Shown: piece after piece, positions 18,811-28,269 of the stretch
Layout of the letters: each line of letters starts with the position of its first letter
Position numbering within the stretch: position 1 is the stretch's first letter
NCBI GenBank assembly: GCA_913055815.1
Contig: CAJXKR010000003.1
Span: forward strand, 1-33,371
Direction: 5' to 3'
Origin: an uncultured Desulfohalobiaceae bacterium
GTDB lineage: Bacteria; Desulfobacterota; Desulfovibrionia; Desulfovibrionales; Desulfothermaceae
Length of the DNA: 33,371 nucleotides
Translations under genes and position numbers: made by a program
Notes under the pieces: model-generated
Told to the model about the DNA's origin: nothing
Database searches by the model: none
What the model saw: the letters and a program-made list of their open reading frames with translations, nothing else

Positions 18811-18932
18811 CCGGAAATTGCCCTTTTTCCGTTTGACTTCGTCAATCTTCAAAATTATTCGTCGACGTATTAAGATACGCCTCCTCATAATTTCTTGATT
18901 TTCTTGTCAAACGAAAAAAAATCTAATTTCCG
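18811..18932. repeat. Long imperfect inverted repeat between prepilin genes
   Basis: Nested arms CGGAAATT/AATTTCCG, CGTTTGAC/GTCAAACG, TCAA/TTGA, AAATTAT/ATAATTT around a CGTCGACG palindrome. Confidence 0.65.
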
Positions 18933-18955
18933 AATTGAAAACTTGCTGTTTCCGT

Positions 18956-18980
18956 ATCCGGAAATTATTAATTTCCGGAT
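18956..18980. repeat. 10-bp perfect inverted repeat upstream of second prepilin
   Basis: ATCCGGAAAT-TATTA-ATTTCCGGAT, 25 nt before the ATG at 19006. Confidence 0.8.
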
Positions 18981-19005
18981 GGGAACTAATTAAAAATACC
19001 CTCAG

Positions 19006-19503
19006 ATGAACAGAATAAAAAAAAACAACGGTTTTTCCATTATTGAACTCTCTCTGGCGCTTATAGTTGTAGGTCTGGTGATTAGCGCAATCTATCCGGC
19101 TATACTGCAAAGCCTGCATTGGAGCCAGTATGAAAAGGGCAAAGAGGTCGTTCAAACCGCCCGCCAGGAGATAGTTGGATCTGCCATGATAAATGGCACA
19201 CTCCCTGAGTCTCTGGAGACCGTGGGGCATACAGTTGATCCATGGAATGACGATCTTTTTTACAGAAACGCCACCAACTTGGGCAAGATATGCGAGTTTA
19301 ACGCTACCAACTCCTCGACTGATTTAACCCTTCGCACCACTGATAACAAGACTATTGAAAATGTGGCTTTCCTTGTAGGAAGCAAGGGAGAAGACGGAAT
19401 GGTGGACAGCAAGATCCGGACTGATCCGGTTGAGCTAGATGCTCACGACATAGTCGAATACGTAACTCTTCAATATCTCAAGAACAAATTGGATTGCCAG
19501 TAA
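19006..19503 (+). CDS. Type IV prepilin-like protein (second pilin)
   Basis: MNRIKKNNG|FSIIELSLALIVVGLVISAIYPAI with Gly-Phe and Glu+5; two cysteines near the C-terminal half. Confidence 0.85.
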   Translation: MNRIKKNNGFSIIELSLALIVVGLVISAIYPAILQSLHWSQYEKGKEVVQTARQEIVGSAMINGTLPESLETVGHTVDPWNDDLFYRNATNLGKICEFNATNSSTDLTLRTTDNKTIENVAFLVGSKGEDGMVDSKIRTDPVELDAHDIVEYVTLQYLKNKLDCQ

Positions 19504-19569
19504 CTTTTACCCCTATCTGCAGTTCTATCCTATTGTAAGAATAAAATACCGCTTAATTCCATATCCGGT

Positions 19570-20574
19570 CTAGTTCAACTGGTACTTCCTGACCGCTCGA
19601 TTGTGATCCCTCAGGTTGCGGCTGAACTTGTGTTCTCCGTTTCCCTTGGACACGAAGTATAGATAGGAATGCTCCTCCGGATTTTTTGCCGCCTTGAGAG
19701 CGGCGATACCGGGTGAACATATCGGGGTGGGAGGGAGTCCGAAATGACGATAGGTATTGTACGGATTGGAGGCATTTTTTAAGTCCGGGGTTTGCAGATT
19801 GCCGTCAAAATTCCGGCCGATCCCGTAAATCACCGTGGGATCGCACTGCAGATACATCCCTTTTTCCAGGCGATTCTTGAATACCCCTGCGATCTTCCTC
19901 ATCTCGTCAAGTCGGGCTGTTTCCTTTTCCACCATTGAGGCCAGGATGACTATGTTTTGGATCCTTTTGGGACTTGGCATTTGGTCTCCCCATAAATGCC
20001 TCCTGGTTTGTTCCCGGAATTCCCTTAACATGATTTTCACAATATGTTTGCCGCTATCGCGAAAGGTTTTGGAAATCTTGTAGGTCTCTGGAAACAGAAA
20101 TCCTTCTGCGGTTTTTCCGGGGATATTATACCTGTTTAACAATGTCTGATTGTGTACAGCCCTGCGAAAGGATTTTGAACTGGCAAGTCCGCTTTTTTGC
20201 ACTTTCTTTGCAATTTCCCACCAAGCCAGTCCTTCTGGGATTTGTAGCTTGTGCAATACTAGTTGCCCCTTGCTAAGCACCCGCAATAGTTTCAATCTGG
20301 ACCATCCGGTATTAATCCTGTATTCGCCCGCTTTGAGCAAAGAAGTCTTACCTGTGATTTTAGCCAACATCCGGAACTGGGATTTATTTTCCAGGATGCC
20401 CTTTGAATGCAGCTTATCCAGGATAGTGGAGAAACCAGAGTTTGGATAAATAGTTAAGGTTTTTTCTTCACCTGGATATTGGATGGGCAGTGACACGTAG
20501 TGATATATATACAGGGACCCGGTTAACAATAGTATTAAAACACACAATAAAACCAGTAAAATCTTAGACTTCAT
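19570..20574 (-). CDS. mltG: Endolytic murein transglycosylase MltG (YceG family)
   Basis: N-terminal TM; ILASMVEKETARLDEMRKIAGVFKNRLEKGMYLQCDPTVIYG; YNTYRHFGLPPTPICSPGIAALKAAKNP. Confidence 0.95.
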   Translation of the reverse strand: MKSKILLVLLCVLILLLTGSLYIYHYVSLPIQYPGEEKTLTIYPNSGFSTILDKLHSKGILENKSQFRMLAKITGKTSLLKAGEYRINTGWSRLKLLRVLSKGQLVLHKLQIPEGLAWWEIAKKVQKSGLASSKSFRRAVHNQTLLNRYNIPGKTAEGFLFPETYKISKTFRDSGKHIVKIMLREFREQTRRHLWGDQMPSPKRIQNIVILASMVEKETARLDEMRKIAGVFKNRLEKGMYLQCDPTVIYGIGRNFDGNLQTPDLKNASNPYNTYRHFGLPPTPICSPGIAALKAAKNPEEHSYLYFVSKGNGEHKFSRNLRDHNRAVRKYQLN

Positions 20575-20986
20575 ATAACGTCCGCGAATTCAAGTAGCTT
20601 TCCAGGATCACCACTGCTGCTTGTTGATCCAGGTATTGGTTCAACTTGTACTTGGAAACATTTGCTTGTTTTAATTGTTCCTTCGCCTCTATGGAGGAGC
20701 ATGTTTCATTTACAGTATAAACCGGAAGTCCGCTTTTCTTTTGGATGCGACGGATAAAGTTTTTTGCCTGAACAGTAATTTCGGTTTCCTGTCCGTAGAG
20801 ATCAAATGGCATCCCCACCACCAGGGCATCGATCTTTTCATGATTTATGGTATCCAGCAGTTCATCCCAGAACTGCCGGTTAGTTTTCTTGTACAAGGTC
20901 TTCAACGGGAAAGCCAGTGTACCCGCAGCATCGGTCATGGCGAGTCCGGTTCGCTTTAGTCCGAAATCTATTCCTAAGTAGCGCAT
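20564..20986 (-). CDS. ruvX: RuvX/YqgF family RNase H-fold protein (Holliday junction resolvase-like)
   Basis: MRYLGIDFGLKRTGLAMTD, ALVVGMPFDLYGQETE, YTVNETCSSIEA, LDQQAAVVILESYL; overlaps mltG. Confidence 0.93.
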   Translation of the reverse strand: MRYLGIDFGLKRTGLAMTDAAGTLAFPLKTLYKKTNRQFWDELLDTINHEKIDALVVGMPFDLYGQETEITVQAKNFIRRIQKKSGLPVYTVNETCSSIEAKEQLKQANVSKYKLNQYLDQQAAVVILESYLNSRTLYEV

Positions 20987-23900
20987 AATTGCTTGGATTC
21001 TTTCAGTTCCTTTATTGCGAGTTCCCGCCAGTTACTTCCGGAGTACAAACTGGCCAGGTATTCGACTGTATGCAAGGCATGCCTGTCATTATCCATGTTG
21101 CGGAAAATCCTGTTCAATCCCACCTTGCAGGAAGGACAGCCCACGATAACAGGCCTGTCTTTGGGGTAATCTTCCAGATCAGATCCCAATTGGATGCGTT
21201 TCCTGTCTTTCAGGGTCTCGTATATCTGCGGCGAGGTCATGGCACTAAGGCCGCTTTCCCCGCAACATCCGGGGCTGATAACAATTTGGGAAAGTAGTAG
21301 TTCCCCCAGCTTTTGTGCATATATATTTTTGCCCGTGTTAGTGGGAACATTTACCCACTCATTGTGGCAAGCAGGATGATACAGGAGAAAATTGGGTGAG
21401 TTTTCCTGTAGTGCATTGATATCGTTATCCATGTTCTGGGCGTATAATATCTGGATCAAAAACTGGGTGATATCCCTGTGAAGCAATTTGTTCTCTTTGC
21501 CCGGAGTCAGATCGTAACCCCCGAGTGCCTCTCTGCATGTACCACAGGAAGTTAACAGGTACTGTGGGTGGATTTCCTGATCTTCTCTGTTATGCAGAAT
21601 ATCCTGGATATTTTGTTCATTTCTTTTTTGGTTCTCAGTGTATTCCTTCCTGTATCCAGAGGCCAAGTAGGGATATCCGCAACACATGTGTTTGTCTGGA
21701 ATGATTACGTTAATACCCATCTTGTGCATAAGATAGATACTGGCCAGGGCTATACCCGGATAAAACAGGCTGGAGCCGCACCCTGGAAAGTAGAATACAT
21801 CCCCTGCTCCGGATCTCTTGTCGTATGGGGAATAAAATATGCTTCCCCGGCTTAGGTCCAGCATCTCCTCCAGGTTGTGGTATTCCAGCTCCGGGAGTAA
21901 ATCCTTGAATGCCGGATGTTGGAAATTTTGCCTTATTTGTTTGGGTATTTTTCCCCAGGTCTTGTTTTGTAGTCTTTGCCCCAGGGAAGCGATTTTGGCT
22001 GCCTTGCTTATACGCCCGGGATTCTGGTGCAGATAGCTCAAAACAGAATATTTTACAGGATGCTGTCCGCCTTGGGGCAGTTCTTCCAGGAAACTTCGCA
22101 TGTTGGAGATTTGATTCGGCATGTCTATACTTACGGGGCAAACACTGCAGCATTTTCCACACAAGGTACAGCGTTCCAAGAGATCCTGTAACTGTTTCAA
22201 GAGTCTCTTGTCTGTTTTACCCTGAACCATGTAGGTGTAATAGAGGGCTTCCAGCAGGGCACCCAGGCTGATGATCTTGTTGCGGGGATGGTACAAATAA
22301 CCCTCTTCCGGATAGTACATGGGGCAGACACTCTTGCATTTGCCGCATCTGGAACAGATTTGGATATTTTGCAAAAAGTCTATTAATTTTTCCTTCCTGG
22401 GGAAGTAGGATTTGTTCAAGTCTTGTATCAGGCCGTTGAATGAGAAAGTATATGCAGTGGACTCCGGATTTTTCTGGGTTAATTTTTCCGGGTTCAGGAT
22501 ATTATTGGGATCGCATTTGGATTTATAGTCTTTGAGCAGGCTTAGTTTTTCTTCCGGAAGATAGGCTATCTTGGTGATGCCAATCCCGTGCTCCCCGGAA
22601 ATGGAACCATGCAGCTCCAAAACTATATTGAAGATTTTTTTTGCAGCTTCCTCGGCTAGACGCCACATTTCAGTGTTGTTGGAGTTTACCGGGATGTTTA
22701 TATGGCAATTCCCGTCTCCGGCGTGCATGTGGTTGGCAATCATGATCCTGGTGTTGAACAGATCCTGTTCTATTTCCTTGAATTCGGCTTGCAGTTCCGG
22801 ATACCTGCTGTTGAGATCCCGAAAGAAGTAGTGGATCTGCAGTTCCAGTTCCTGTTCCGCCAAATCGTCGACACCCACTTGCTCGTTAAAGATCTGGGAG
22901 CAGTAATTTAGTTCCATGTCTATAAATTCATCTCCCGGGTCGGTGCCTTCCAGGGCATTTACCCGGAGCAGGGCATTCCTGTAGGCAAGGGCCAAATAGT
23001 ACAAGTTCAGGGATTCAATATGCATGGAGAATTCCGGGATGAAATCAATGGGGATGACCACGTCCTCGTTTATCTTGAATCCGCTGGTCCTTTTGGTAAT
23101 AGCACTCAGTTTGTGCCTGTCTTCCCAGAAATGCTTGGCCTCCTGCTCGTCTCTCGCCTTGAATACATCCACGTTGTGGTATTCCCGGGCAATGTTTTCC
23201 ACATCCTGCGTCCTTTTGGCCAACATTCCAGGATCAAAGGAGTCCAGCTGCATCAAGAGTACGGATATGGGCTCGCCTTCGTACAGGTTTGATTTCTTCC
23301 TGTACTCTATTGCCTGTACATATTTGGACCCAAATTCCTCTAGAGCGGATAATTTAACACTTTCGCGCTTTTCCCGGATCTTGTCCCTTAGTCTTACCAG
23401 TTCCTTTATCACCAGCATGGCATTTTGCATGGAATTGCCGTAGAATTCCAGGCACAGGGTTTGGGAATGCTCCAACTTGGGATGGATTGTGAAGCAGGCT
23501 TCAGTGATGATCCCATCCACTCCCTCTTTTTGAACTCCGGGCAGTCCGCCCAGGTACTTGTTGCTGACATCCTTGCCCAGCCAGGAGGAACGAATGTCCT
23601 TGCCCAGCAGGTTGACCTGATCCCGTAAATTGTCCTCTTCGTCCAGGATATTGAAGCTGATCTCTTCCTCTGGAAGTATTTTGTGGCGCGTATGCTCGGG
23701 CCTTTCTATCTTTAACAATTCCCCGGCCGGAGTGATCATTTTGAAATTGAGGATATTATCCAGCGTGGTGCCGTATTCAAAGGCCAGAGGGCCTCCCGCG
23801 TTTTCCGATATATTGCCCCCTAAAGAGGAAGAGGCCTTGGAAGCGGGGTCTATGGTCAAAAGGTGTCCTTTCTTGTTGGCAGCCTCAATCGCGTCCAGGG

Positions 23901-24537
23901 TTATCACCCCGGATTGGGCACATAGTTCTTGTTTATCAGGGTCAACACTTATAATGGACTTCATTCTGCTCAAGCTGAGTATTATCGACCTTGCTTGAGT
24001 GGGAACAGCTCCACCGGTTAATCCGGATCCTCCGCCCCGGGGGATTATGGAAAACTGCATCTCGTTTGCCAGGGAGATAATATTCTTGACATCCTGGGTC
24101 GTTTGAGGAGCCACCAATAACAAAGGGACCTGCATCCTGAGATCCGTTGCATCAGTGGAGGATTCCACCAGGGCGTTGGGGGAGGTGACGATTTGATGCC
24201 CAGGAATGAGTTCACCCAGGCGTTTGACTAGTTTGGACTTGAAATTCTGATCCGCTACAAACTCTTGCCAGAATTCATTAAGCCCGGATTGCAGCTTGGC
24301 GGAGTAATCTTCCTGTATAGCCGGGATTTCCCTTTTCAAACGATCGATAACGTTTTTGTACACCATTTTGGGTGTGATAAAGGGATTGTATCGAATCAAA
24401 AAGAGTTCGTTAGCCAGATCCAGGGCTATTTCCTGGATATGTTCGGGCCATTCCAGTATTTCCGCCTGGGAAAGCTTCAGCACCCTTTCCGCTATCTGAG
24501 CTCTGGGCAATGTGATATGAGGTGAATTTTTGGGCAT
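20974..24537 (-). CDS. FAD-linked oxidase fused to 4Fe-4S and double CCG domains (D-lactate dehydrogenase/YdiJ-like)
   Basis: FAD_binding_4 motif PRGGGSGLTGGAVPTQ; GEHGIG; CSRCGKCKSVCP, CTLCGKCCSVCP; PGCGSS...MCCGYP and HPACHNEW...GCCGESG. Confidence 0.9.
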   Translation of the reverse strand: MPKNSPHITLPRAQIAERVLKLSQAEILEWPEHIQEIALDLANELFLIRYNPFITPKMVYKNVIDRLKREIPAIQEDYSAKLQSGLNEFWQEFVADQNFKSKLVKRLGELIPGHQIVTSPNALVESSTDATDLRMQVPLLLVAPQTTQDVKNIISLANEMQFSIIPRGGGSGLTGGAVPTQARSIILSLSRMKSIISVDPDKQELCAQSGVITLDAIEAANKKGHLLTIDPASKASSSLGGNISENAGGPLAFEYGTTLDNILNFKMITPAGELLKIERPEHTRHKILPEEEISFNILDEEDNLRDQVNLLGKDIRSSWLGKDVSNKYLGGLPGVQKEGVDGIITEACFTIHPKLEHSQTLCLEFYGNSMQNAMLVIKELVRLRDKIREKRESVKLSALEEFGSKYVQAIEYRKKSNLYEGEPISVLLMQLDSFDPGMLAKRTQDVENIAREYHNVDVFKARDEQEAKHFWEDRHKLSAITKRTSGFKINEDVVIPIDFIPEFSMHIESLNLYYLALAYRNALLRVNALEGTDPGDEFIDMELNYCSQIFNEQVGVDDLAEQELELQIHYFFRDLNSRYPELQAEFKEIEQDLFNTRIMIANHMHAGDGNCHINIPVNSNNTEMWRLAEEAAKKIFNIVLELHGSISGEHGIGITKIAYLPEEKLSLLKDYKSKCDPNNILNPEKLTQKNPESTAYTFSFNGLIQDLNKSYFPRKEKLIDFLQNIQICSRCGKCKSVCPMYYPEEGYLYHPRNKIISLGALLEALYYTYMVQGKTDKRLLKQLQDLLERCTLCGKCCSVCPVSIDMPNQISNMRSFLEELPQGGQHPVKYSVLSYLHQNPGRISKAAKIASLGQRLQNKTWGKIPKQIRQNFQHPAFKDLLPELEYHNLEEMLDLSRGSIFYSPYDKRSGAGDVFYFPGCGSSLFYPGIALASIYLMHKMGINVIIPDKHMCCGYPYLASGYRKEYTENQKRNEQNIQDILHNREDQEIHPQYLLTSCGTCREALGGYDLTPGKENKLLHRDITQFLIQILYAQNMDNDINALQENSPNFLLYHPACHNEWVNVPTNTGKNIYAQKLGELLLSQIVISPGCCGESGLSAMTSPQIYETLKDRKRIQLGSDLEDYPKDRPVIVGCPSCKVGLNRIFRNMDNDRHALHTVEYLASLYSGSNWRELAIKELKESKQLCAT

Positions 24538-24816
24538 TTTCTATCGTCTTTGAAAAATTACTAGTTGGAGATACACTCAATAAAAGATCCAAGGGAGATT
24601 GTAAACATTATATCGGCTTTAGGCAATAAATTTGTGGATTTGATAATTCAAGTGTTCTAGGTTCGACGTTCGAATTTTATTCCTGCAACAAGAAAAAATT
24701 CAAATACAAACAACTAATTGAATTCTAGAACAAAAAAGCCGTGCAAAGCACCCAGTGGGATTTGAGTCTGGAAATGTTTTAGTGTATATTCCTGTGCCAG
24801 TGGGATCAGGACTAGC

Positions 24817-24851
24817 CAAGAACCAAGAACAAGGAACGAGAAACCATGAAC
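24817..24851. repeat. Degenerate heptanucleotide tandem repeat (5 units)
   Basis: CAAGAAC CAAGAAC AAGGAAC GAGAAAC CATGAAC. Confidence 0.75.
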
Positions 24852-24887
24852 CCTTACAAGGTTTTAAACCGGGACATGAGTCAATAA

Positions 24888-27095
24888 ATGGAAAACACAA
24901 GAAAAGGCGACCATATTGATGAGTACCTGCAGGGTCAGATCGAGAGGATTACCTATGTAAACGAGGACAACGGGTATACCGTGGCCAAGGTGCAGGTCCA
25001 GGGACAAAGGGAACTGGTGACTGTTATCGGGAATATTGTTTCCCCCTTGCCGGGCCAGGTCCTGCAAATGAGGGGTGAGTGGCAGAATCATCCCCAGTAC
25101 GGGCCCCAATTCAAAATTAATTACTGTAATTGCAAGACCCCTGCAAATGCCAGCGGTATTCAAAAATATCTGGCATCCAGCCTTATCAAGGGTGTGGGAC
25201 CGGTCATGGCCAAGCGCATCGTAAAAAGGTTCGGGGAGGATACTATTCAAATCCTTGACCAGTCCCCGGACAAGCTGGTGGAAGTAGAGGGGATCGGATA
25301 TAAAAGAATAGAGATGATCAAGCAGGCCTGGCAGGAGCAAAAAGAGATCAGGGAAGTGATGCTGTTTCTGCAGGCCCACGGTGTTTCCACTACTTATGCG
25401 GTCAAGATATTCAAGACTTACGGCAATGATTCAATACAGGTGGTACAGGAAAATCCCTACCGCCTTGCCACTGATATATTCGGTATAGGATTTGTTACCG
25501 CTGACCAGATTGCGGAAAAACTGGGATTTGAGAAGGAGTCGGAATTAAGGGCCAGGGCAGGAGTATTGTATGTCTTGAATCAGACCTCGGAAGAAGGGCA
25601 TGTCTACTATCCCTATGACCTGCTGGTTCAAAAGTGCATGGATATGCTTGATATCAGGGAGCAGATCATTGTTGACGCAATAGACACCGTAGTTACTGAA
25701 AACAGGGTGGTAATCGAAGATATAGCTCCGGATGACGATAAATCCAACACACACAGGGCCGTGTTTTTGACCGGATTCTATTATGCGGAACAAAGTATTG
25801 CGAATAAACTGAACAGGTTTATCAACACCTTCAAGTCCTTGAGGCAGGTGGATACCCAGAAGGCTATAAAATGGGTGCAGGAGAAGTATTCCATGCAGCT
25901 GGCTGCCAAGCAGGTGCAGGCGGTGACGAGCGCATTGAGGGAAAAGATCCTGGTTATAACCGGGGGGCCCGGAACCGGAAAGAGTTTTCTTTTGAACGCC
26001 ATCTTGAGGATAGTTTCGGTCCTGGGCGCCAGGGTGGTCTTGACCGCACCCACGGGTAGAGCGGCAAAAAGGATGAATGAATCCACGGGTTATACTGCCA
26101 AGACTATTCACCGGCTCCTGGAGTTTGATTTTCAAAAAGGCAGTTTCAAGAAAAATGAACAAAATCCCTTGGAGTGTGATCTCCTGGTTGTGGATGAAGC
26201 CAGCATGGTGGATACAGTACTGATGCATCATTTGTTAAAGGCGGTCCCTGACGAGGCGACCCTGATTATTGTCGGGGATGTCTATCAATTACCATCTGTG
26301 GGAGCCGGCAACGTATTAAAGGATATGATCGAATCCGGCAAGATCCCGGTTATTCAGTTGAACGAGATTTTCAGGCAGGCCCGGGACAGTTCCATAGTCC
26401 TGAATGCGCACCGCATCAATGCCGGAGAATTCCCCAACTTGAGTGCCAGGGAGGACAAGCTGGATGATTTTTATTTTGTCCCCCAGGAGGATCCGGAGCT
26501 GGTATTGGACAAGATAAAGTACTTGTGCAGAGAAAGAATCCCCAAGCGCTTCGGACTGGACCCGGTAAAGGATGTTCAGATACTTTCGCCCATGAATAAA
26601 GGGGTAGTGGGAGTGAACTACTTGAACCAGGAAATGCAGAAGTATTTGAATCCGCAAAGCAAGGAGTTGAGCCGCGGGGGAAGAGTGTTTCGAGTAGCGG
26701 ATAAAGTGATGCAGATAAAGAACAACTATGAAAAGGAAATATATAACGGGGATATAGGGAAGATAGTGGATATCGAGGAACAGGACCGGGAAGTCTTGAT
26801 CGAGTTCGATGGCAAGCGCATAATTTACGATTACAGTGAATTGGACGAACTCGTTCACGCCTACGCGGTTAGCATCCACAAGTCCCAGGGTTCGGATTTT
26901 CCTGCAGTGATCATTCCGGTACTCACCCAGCACTACATGATGCTGCAGAGGAACTTGATTTATACCGCAATCACCAGGGGCAGGAAACTGGTAGTGTTGA
27001 TCGGCACCAAGAAGGCCCTGGCTATGGCCATCAAGAATGCACAGACCCAAAAAAGGTACACCTATCTAAAGGAAAGGATAATGCACACGGTGTAG
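24888..27095 (+). CDS. recD2: RecD2-type ATP-dependent DNA helicase
   Basis: 735 aa; GVGPVMAKRIVKRFGEDTIQILD, Walker A GGPGTGKS, VVDEASMVDT, GDVYQLPSVGAGNVL, AVSIHKSQGSDFPAVIIPV, YTAITRGRKLVVL. Confidence 0.96.
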   Translation: MENTRKGDHIDEYLQGQIERITYVNEDNGYTVAKVQVQGQRELVTVIGNIVSPLPGQVLQMRGEWQNHPQYGPQFKINYCNCKTPANASGIQKYLASSLIKGVGPVMAKRIVKRFGEDTIQILDQSPDKLVEVEGIGYKRIEMIKQAWQEQKEIREVMLFLQAHGVSTTYAVKIFKTYGNDSIQVVQENPYRLATDIFGIGFVTADQIAEKLGFEKESELRARAGVLYVLNQTSEEGHVYYPYDLLVQKCMDMLDIREQIIVDAIDTVVTENRVVIEDIAPDDDKSNTHRAVFLTGFYYAEQSIANKLNRFINTFKSLRQVDTQKAIKWVQEKYSMQLAAKQVQAVTSALREKILVITGGPGTGKSFLLNAILRIVSVLGARVVLTAPTGRAAKRMNESTGYTAKTIHRLLEFDFQKGSFKKNEQNPLECDLLVVDEASMVDTVLMHHLLKAVPDEATLIIVGDVYQLPSVGAGNVLKDMIESGKIPVIQLNEIFRQARDSSIVLNAHRINAGEFPNLSAREDKLDDFYFVPQEDPELVLDKIKYLCRERIPKRFGLDPVKDVQILSPMNKGVVGVNYLNQEMQKYLNPQSKELSRGGRVFRVADKVMQIKNNYEKEIYNGDIGKIVDIEEQDREVLIEFDGKRIIYDYSELDELVHAYAVSIHKSQGSDFPAVIIPVLTQHYMMLQRNLIYTAITRGRKLVVLIGTKKALAMAIKNAQTQKRYTYLKERIMHTV

Positions 27096-27242
27096 TCGAA
27101 ATAAAAGTTGAAAACCAATCCAAAATAGTCTATTTTCAGCGTAAATTCTTCATTCATGATCATTCAGGGTCCAATGTTGCAGGTAAAAGGATTTACCGGC
27201 ATCGGGATAAATTAAGCAGATTCAAAATAGGTGCAATAATCC

Positions 27243-27782
27243 ATGAAAAAGCTGACATTGCTAGTACTGATTAATCTCCTTGTTGTTTTGGCCTTTGCAA
27301 ATCAAGCTATATCCGAAGGGATAGAGTGGCAGACTTATCAAAACCGGGATTACGGTTTTTCCATTTCCTTCCCTGAGAGCTGGGATGTCAAGGAAAGGTA
27401 CAGAAACACGGTGGTAGTGGCTTTAAGTCCGCCCAGGGGGAGAAGGGATACCTTTAGGGAGAATGTGAACCTGAATGTCCAGACACTGACACGCGGGCTG
27501 ACCTTGGAGGATTATTATAAGAACAGTATTCGGGATATGGAAGAATACTTGTTCAATTTTGACGAACTTTCTTCCGGAAATTTTAAAATAAATGACATTG
27601 ATAGCAAATACTTGATTTATACCCACGAGATAGGAAATGTTCGGGTAAAAGTACTGGAAGTGTTGCTTGTGAGTGGCAGTTTTGGATTCAAGATCACCTG
27701 TACAGCGATACCCCATGCCTTTGAACGCTACAGGGGTATCTTCAAGGAGATCTTGAGCAGTTTTGTTTTGCAAGTGGAATAA
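27243..27782 (+). CDS. Small secreted protein, PsbP/DcrB-like fold likely
   Basis: Signal peptide-like MKKLTLLVLINLLVVLAFANQAISEG; WQTYQNRDYGFSISFPESWDV typical of PsbP-like proteins. Confidence 0.6.
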   Translation: MKKLTLLVLINLLVVLAFANQAISEGIEWQTYQNRDYGFSISFPESWDVKERYRNTVVVALSPPRGRRDTFRENVNLNVQTLTRGLTLEDYYKNSIRDMEEYLFNFDELSSGNFKINDIDSKYLIYTHEIGNVRVKVLEVLLVSGSFGFKITCTAIPHAFERYRGIFKEILSSFVLQVE

Positions 27783-27861
27783 TATAGTTGAGATCAAAGT
27801 TGTGTTCAGGTGAATATTGGGTGGAGTGATTACGAAAGAATAAGTTTTCAAGGCCTGATAA

Positions 27862-27942
27862 TTTTGCTCGCGACTTCGTAGCCGAGATTGCCCTCGCAAC
27901 CAAGGTTTCCTTGGCTAGATTGCCTATGCTTTGTGGTGCCCA
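27862..27942 (+). repeat. Dispersed hairpin leader repeat, copy C (two tandem units)
   Basis: TTTTGCTCGCGACTTCGTAGCCGAGATTGCC + CTCGCAACCAAGGTTTCCTTGGCTAGATTGCCTATGCTTTGTGGTGCCCAG; CCAAGG-TTT-CCTTGG stem. Confidence 0.75.
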
Positions 27943-27977
27943 GAAATATTATTTCCGGACAAAGAGGTACGATAAGA

Positions 27978-28250
27978 ATGGATCTTAAATTGTTTTTCAC
28001 CATATTCGGGACGATCTTTCTGGCTGAACTGGGAGACAAAACCCAGTTTGCCACTTTGCTCTTTGCAACCGACGGCCAAAAATCAAAATTAACAGTATTT
28101 TTGGCTTCGGCCCTTGCCCTGGTGCTCGCTTCCGCAGTTGCCGTCCTTTTGGGTTCGGTGGTCTCCAAATACATCGACACCAAATACTTGTCCTGGATAG
28201 CCGGGGTGGGATTTGTTGTTATCGGGTTGTGGACAATAATAAAAGTTTGA
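27978..28250 (+). CDS. Half-size UPF0016/GDT1 (TMEM165) family transporter
   Basis: 90 aa, three TM segments, single FLAELGDKTQFATLLFAT signature motif; GAGG SD. Confidence 0.85.
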   Translation: MDLKLFFTIFGTIFLAELGDKTQFATLLFATDGQKSKLTVFLASALALVLASAVAVLLGSVVSKYIDTKYLSWIAGVGFVVIGLWTIIKV

Positions 28251-28269
28251 ATGCAAGGAGTTTTCTAAA

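Noticed and set aside
24817-24851. Possible CRISPR-like array
   Set aside because: Contiguous 7-nt units without spacers; no cas genes in the window
24700-24900. 66-aa minus-strand ORF with repeated SWFL/VPCSWFLA peptide
   Set aside because: It is translation of the heptanucleotide repeat, not a credible protein
25545-27050. Minus-strand ORFs of 228 and 244 aa opposite recD2
   Set aside because: Antisense shadow ORFs; recD2 motifs run continuously on the plus strand
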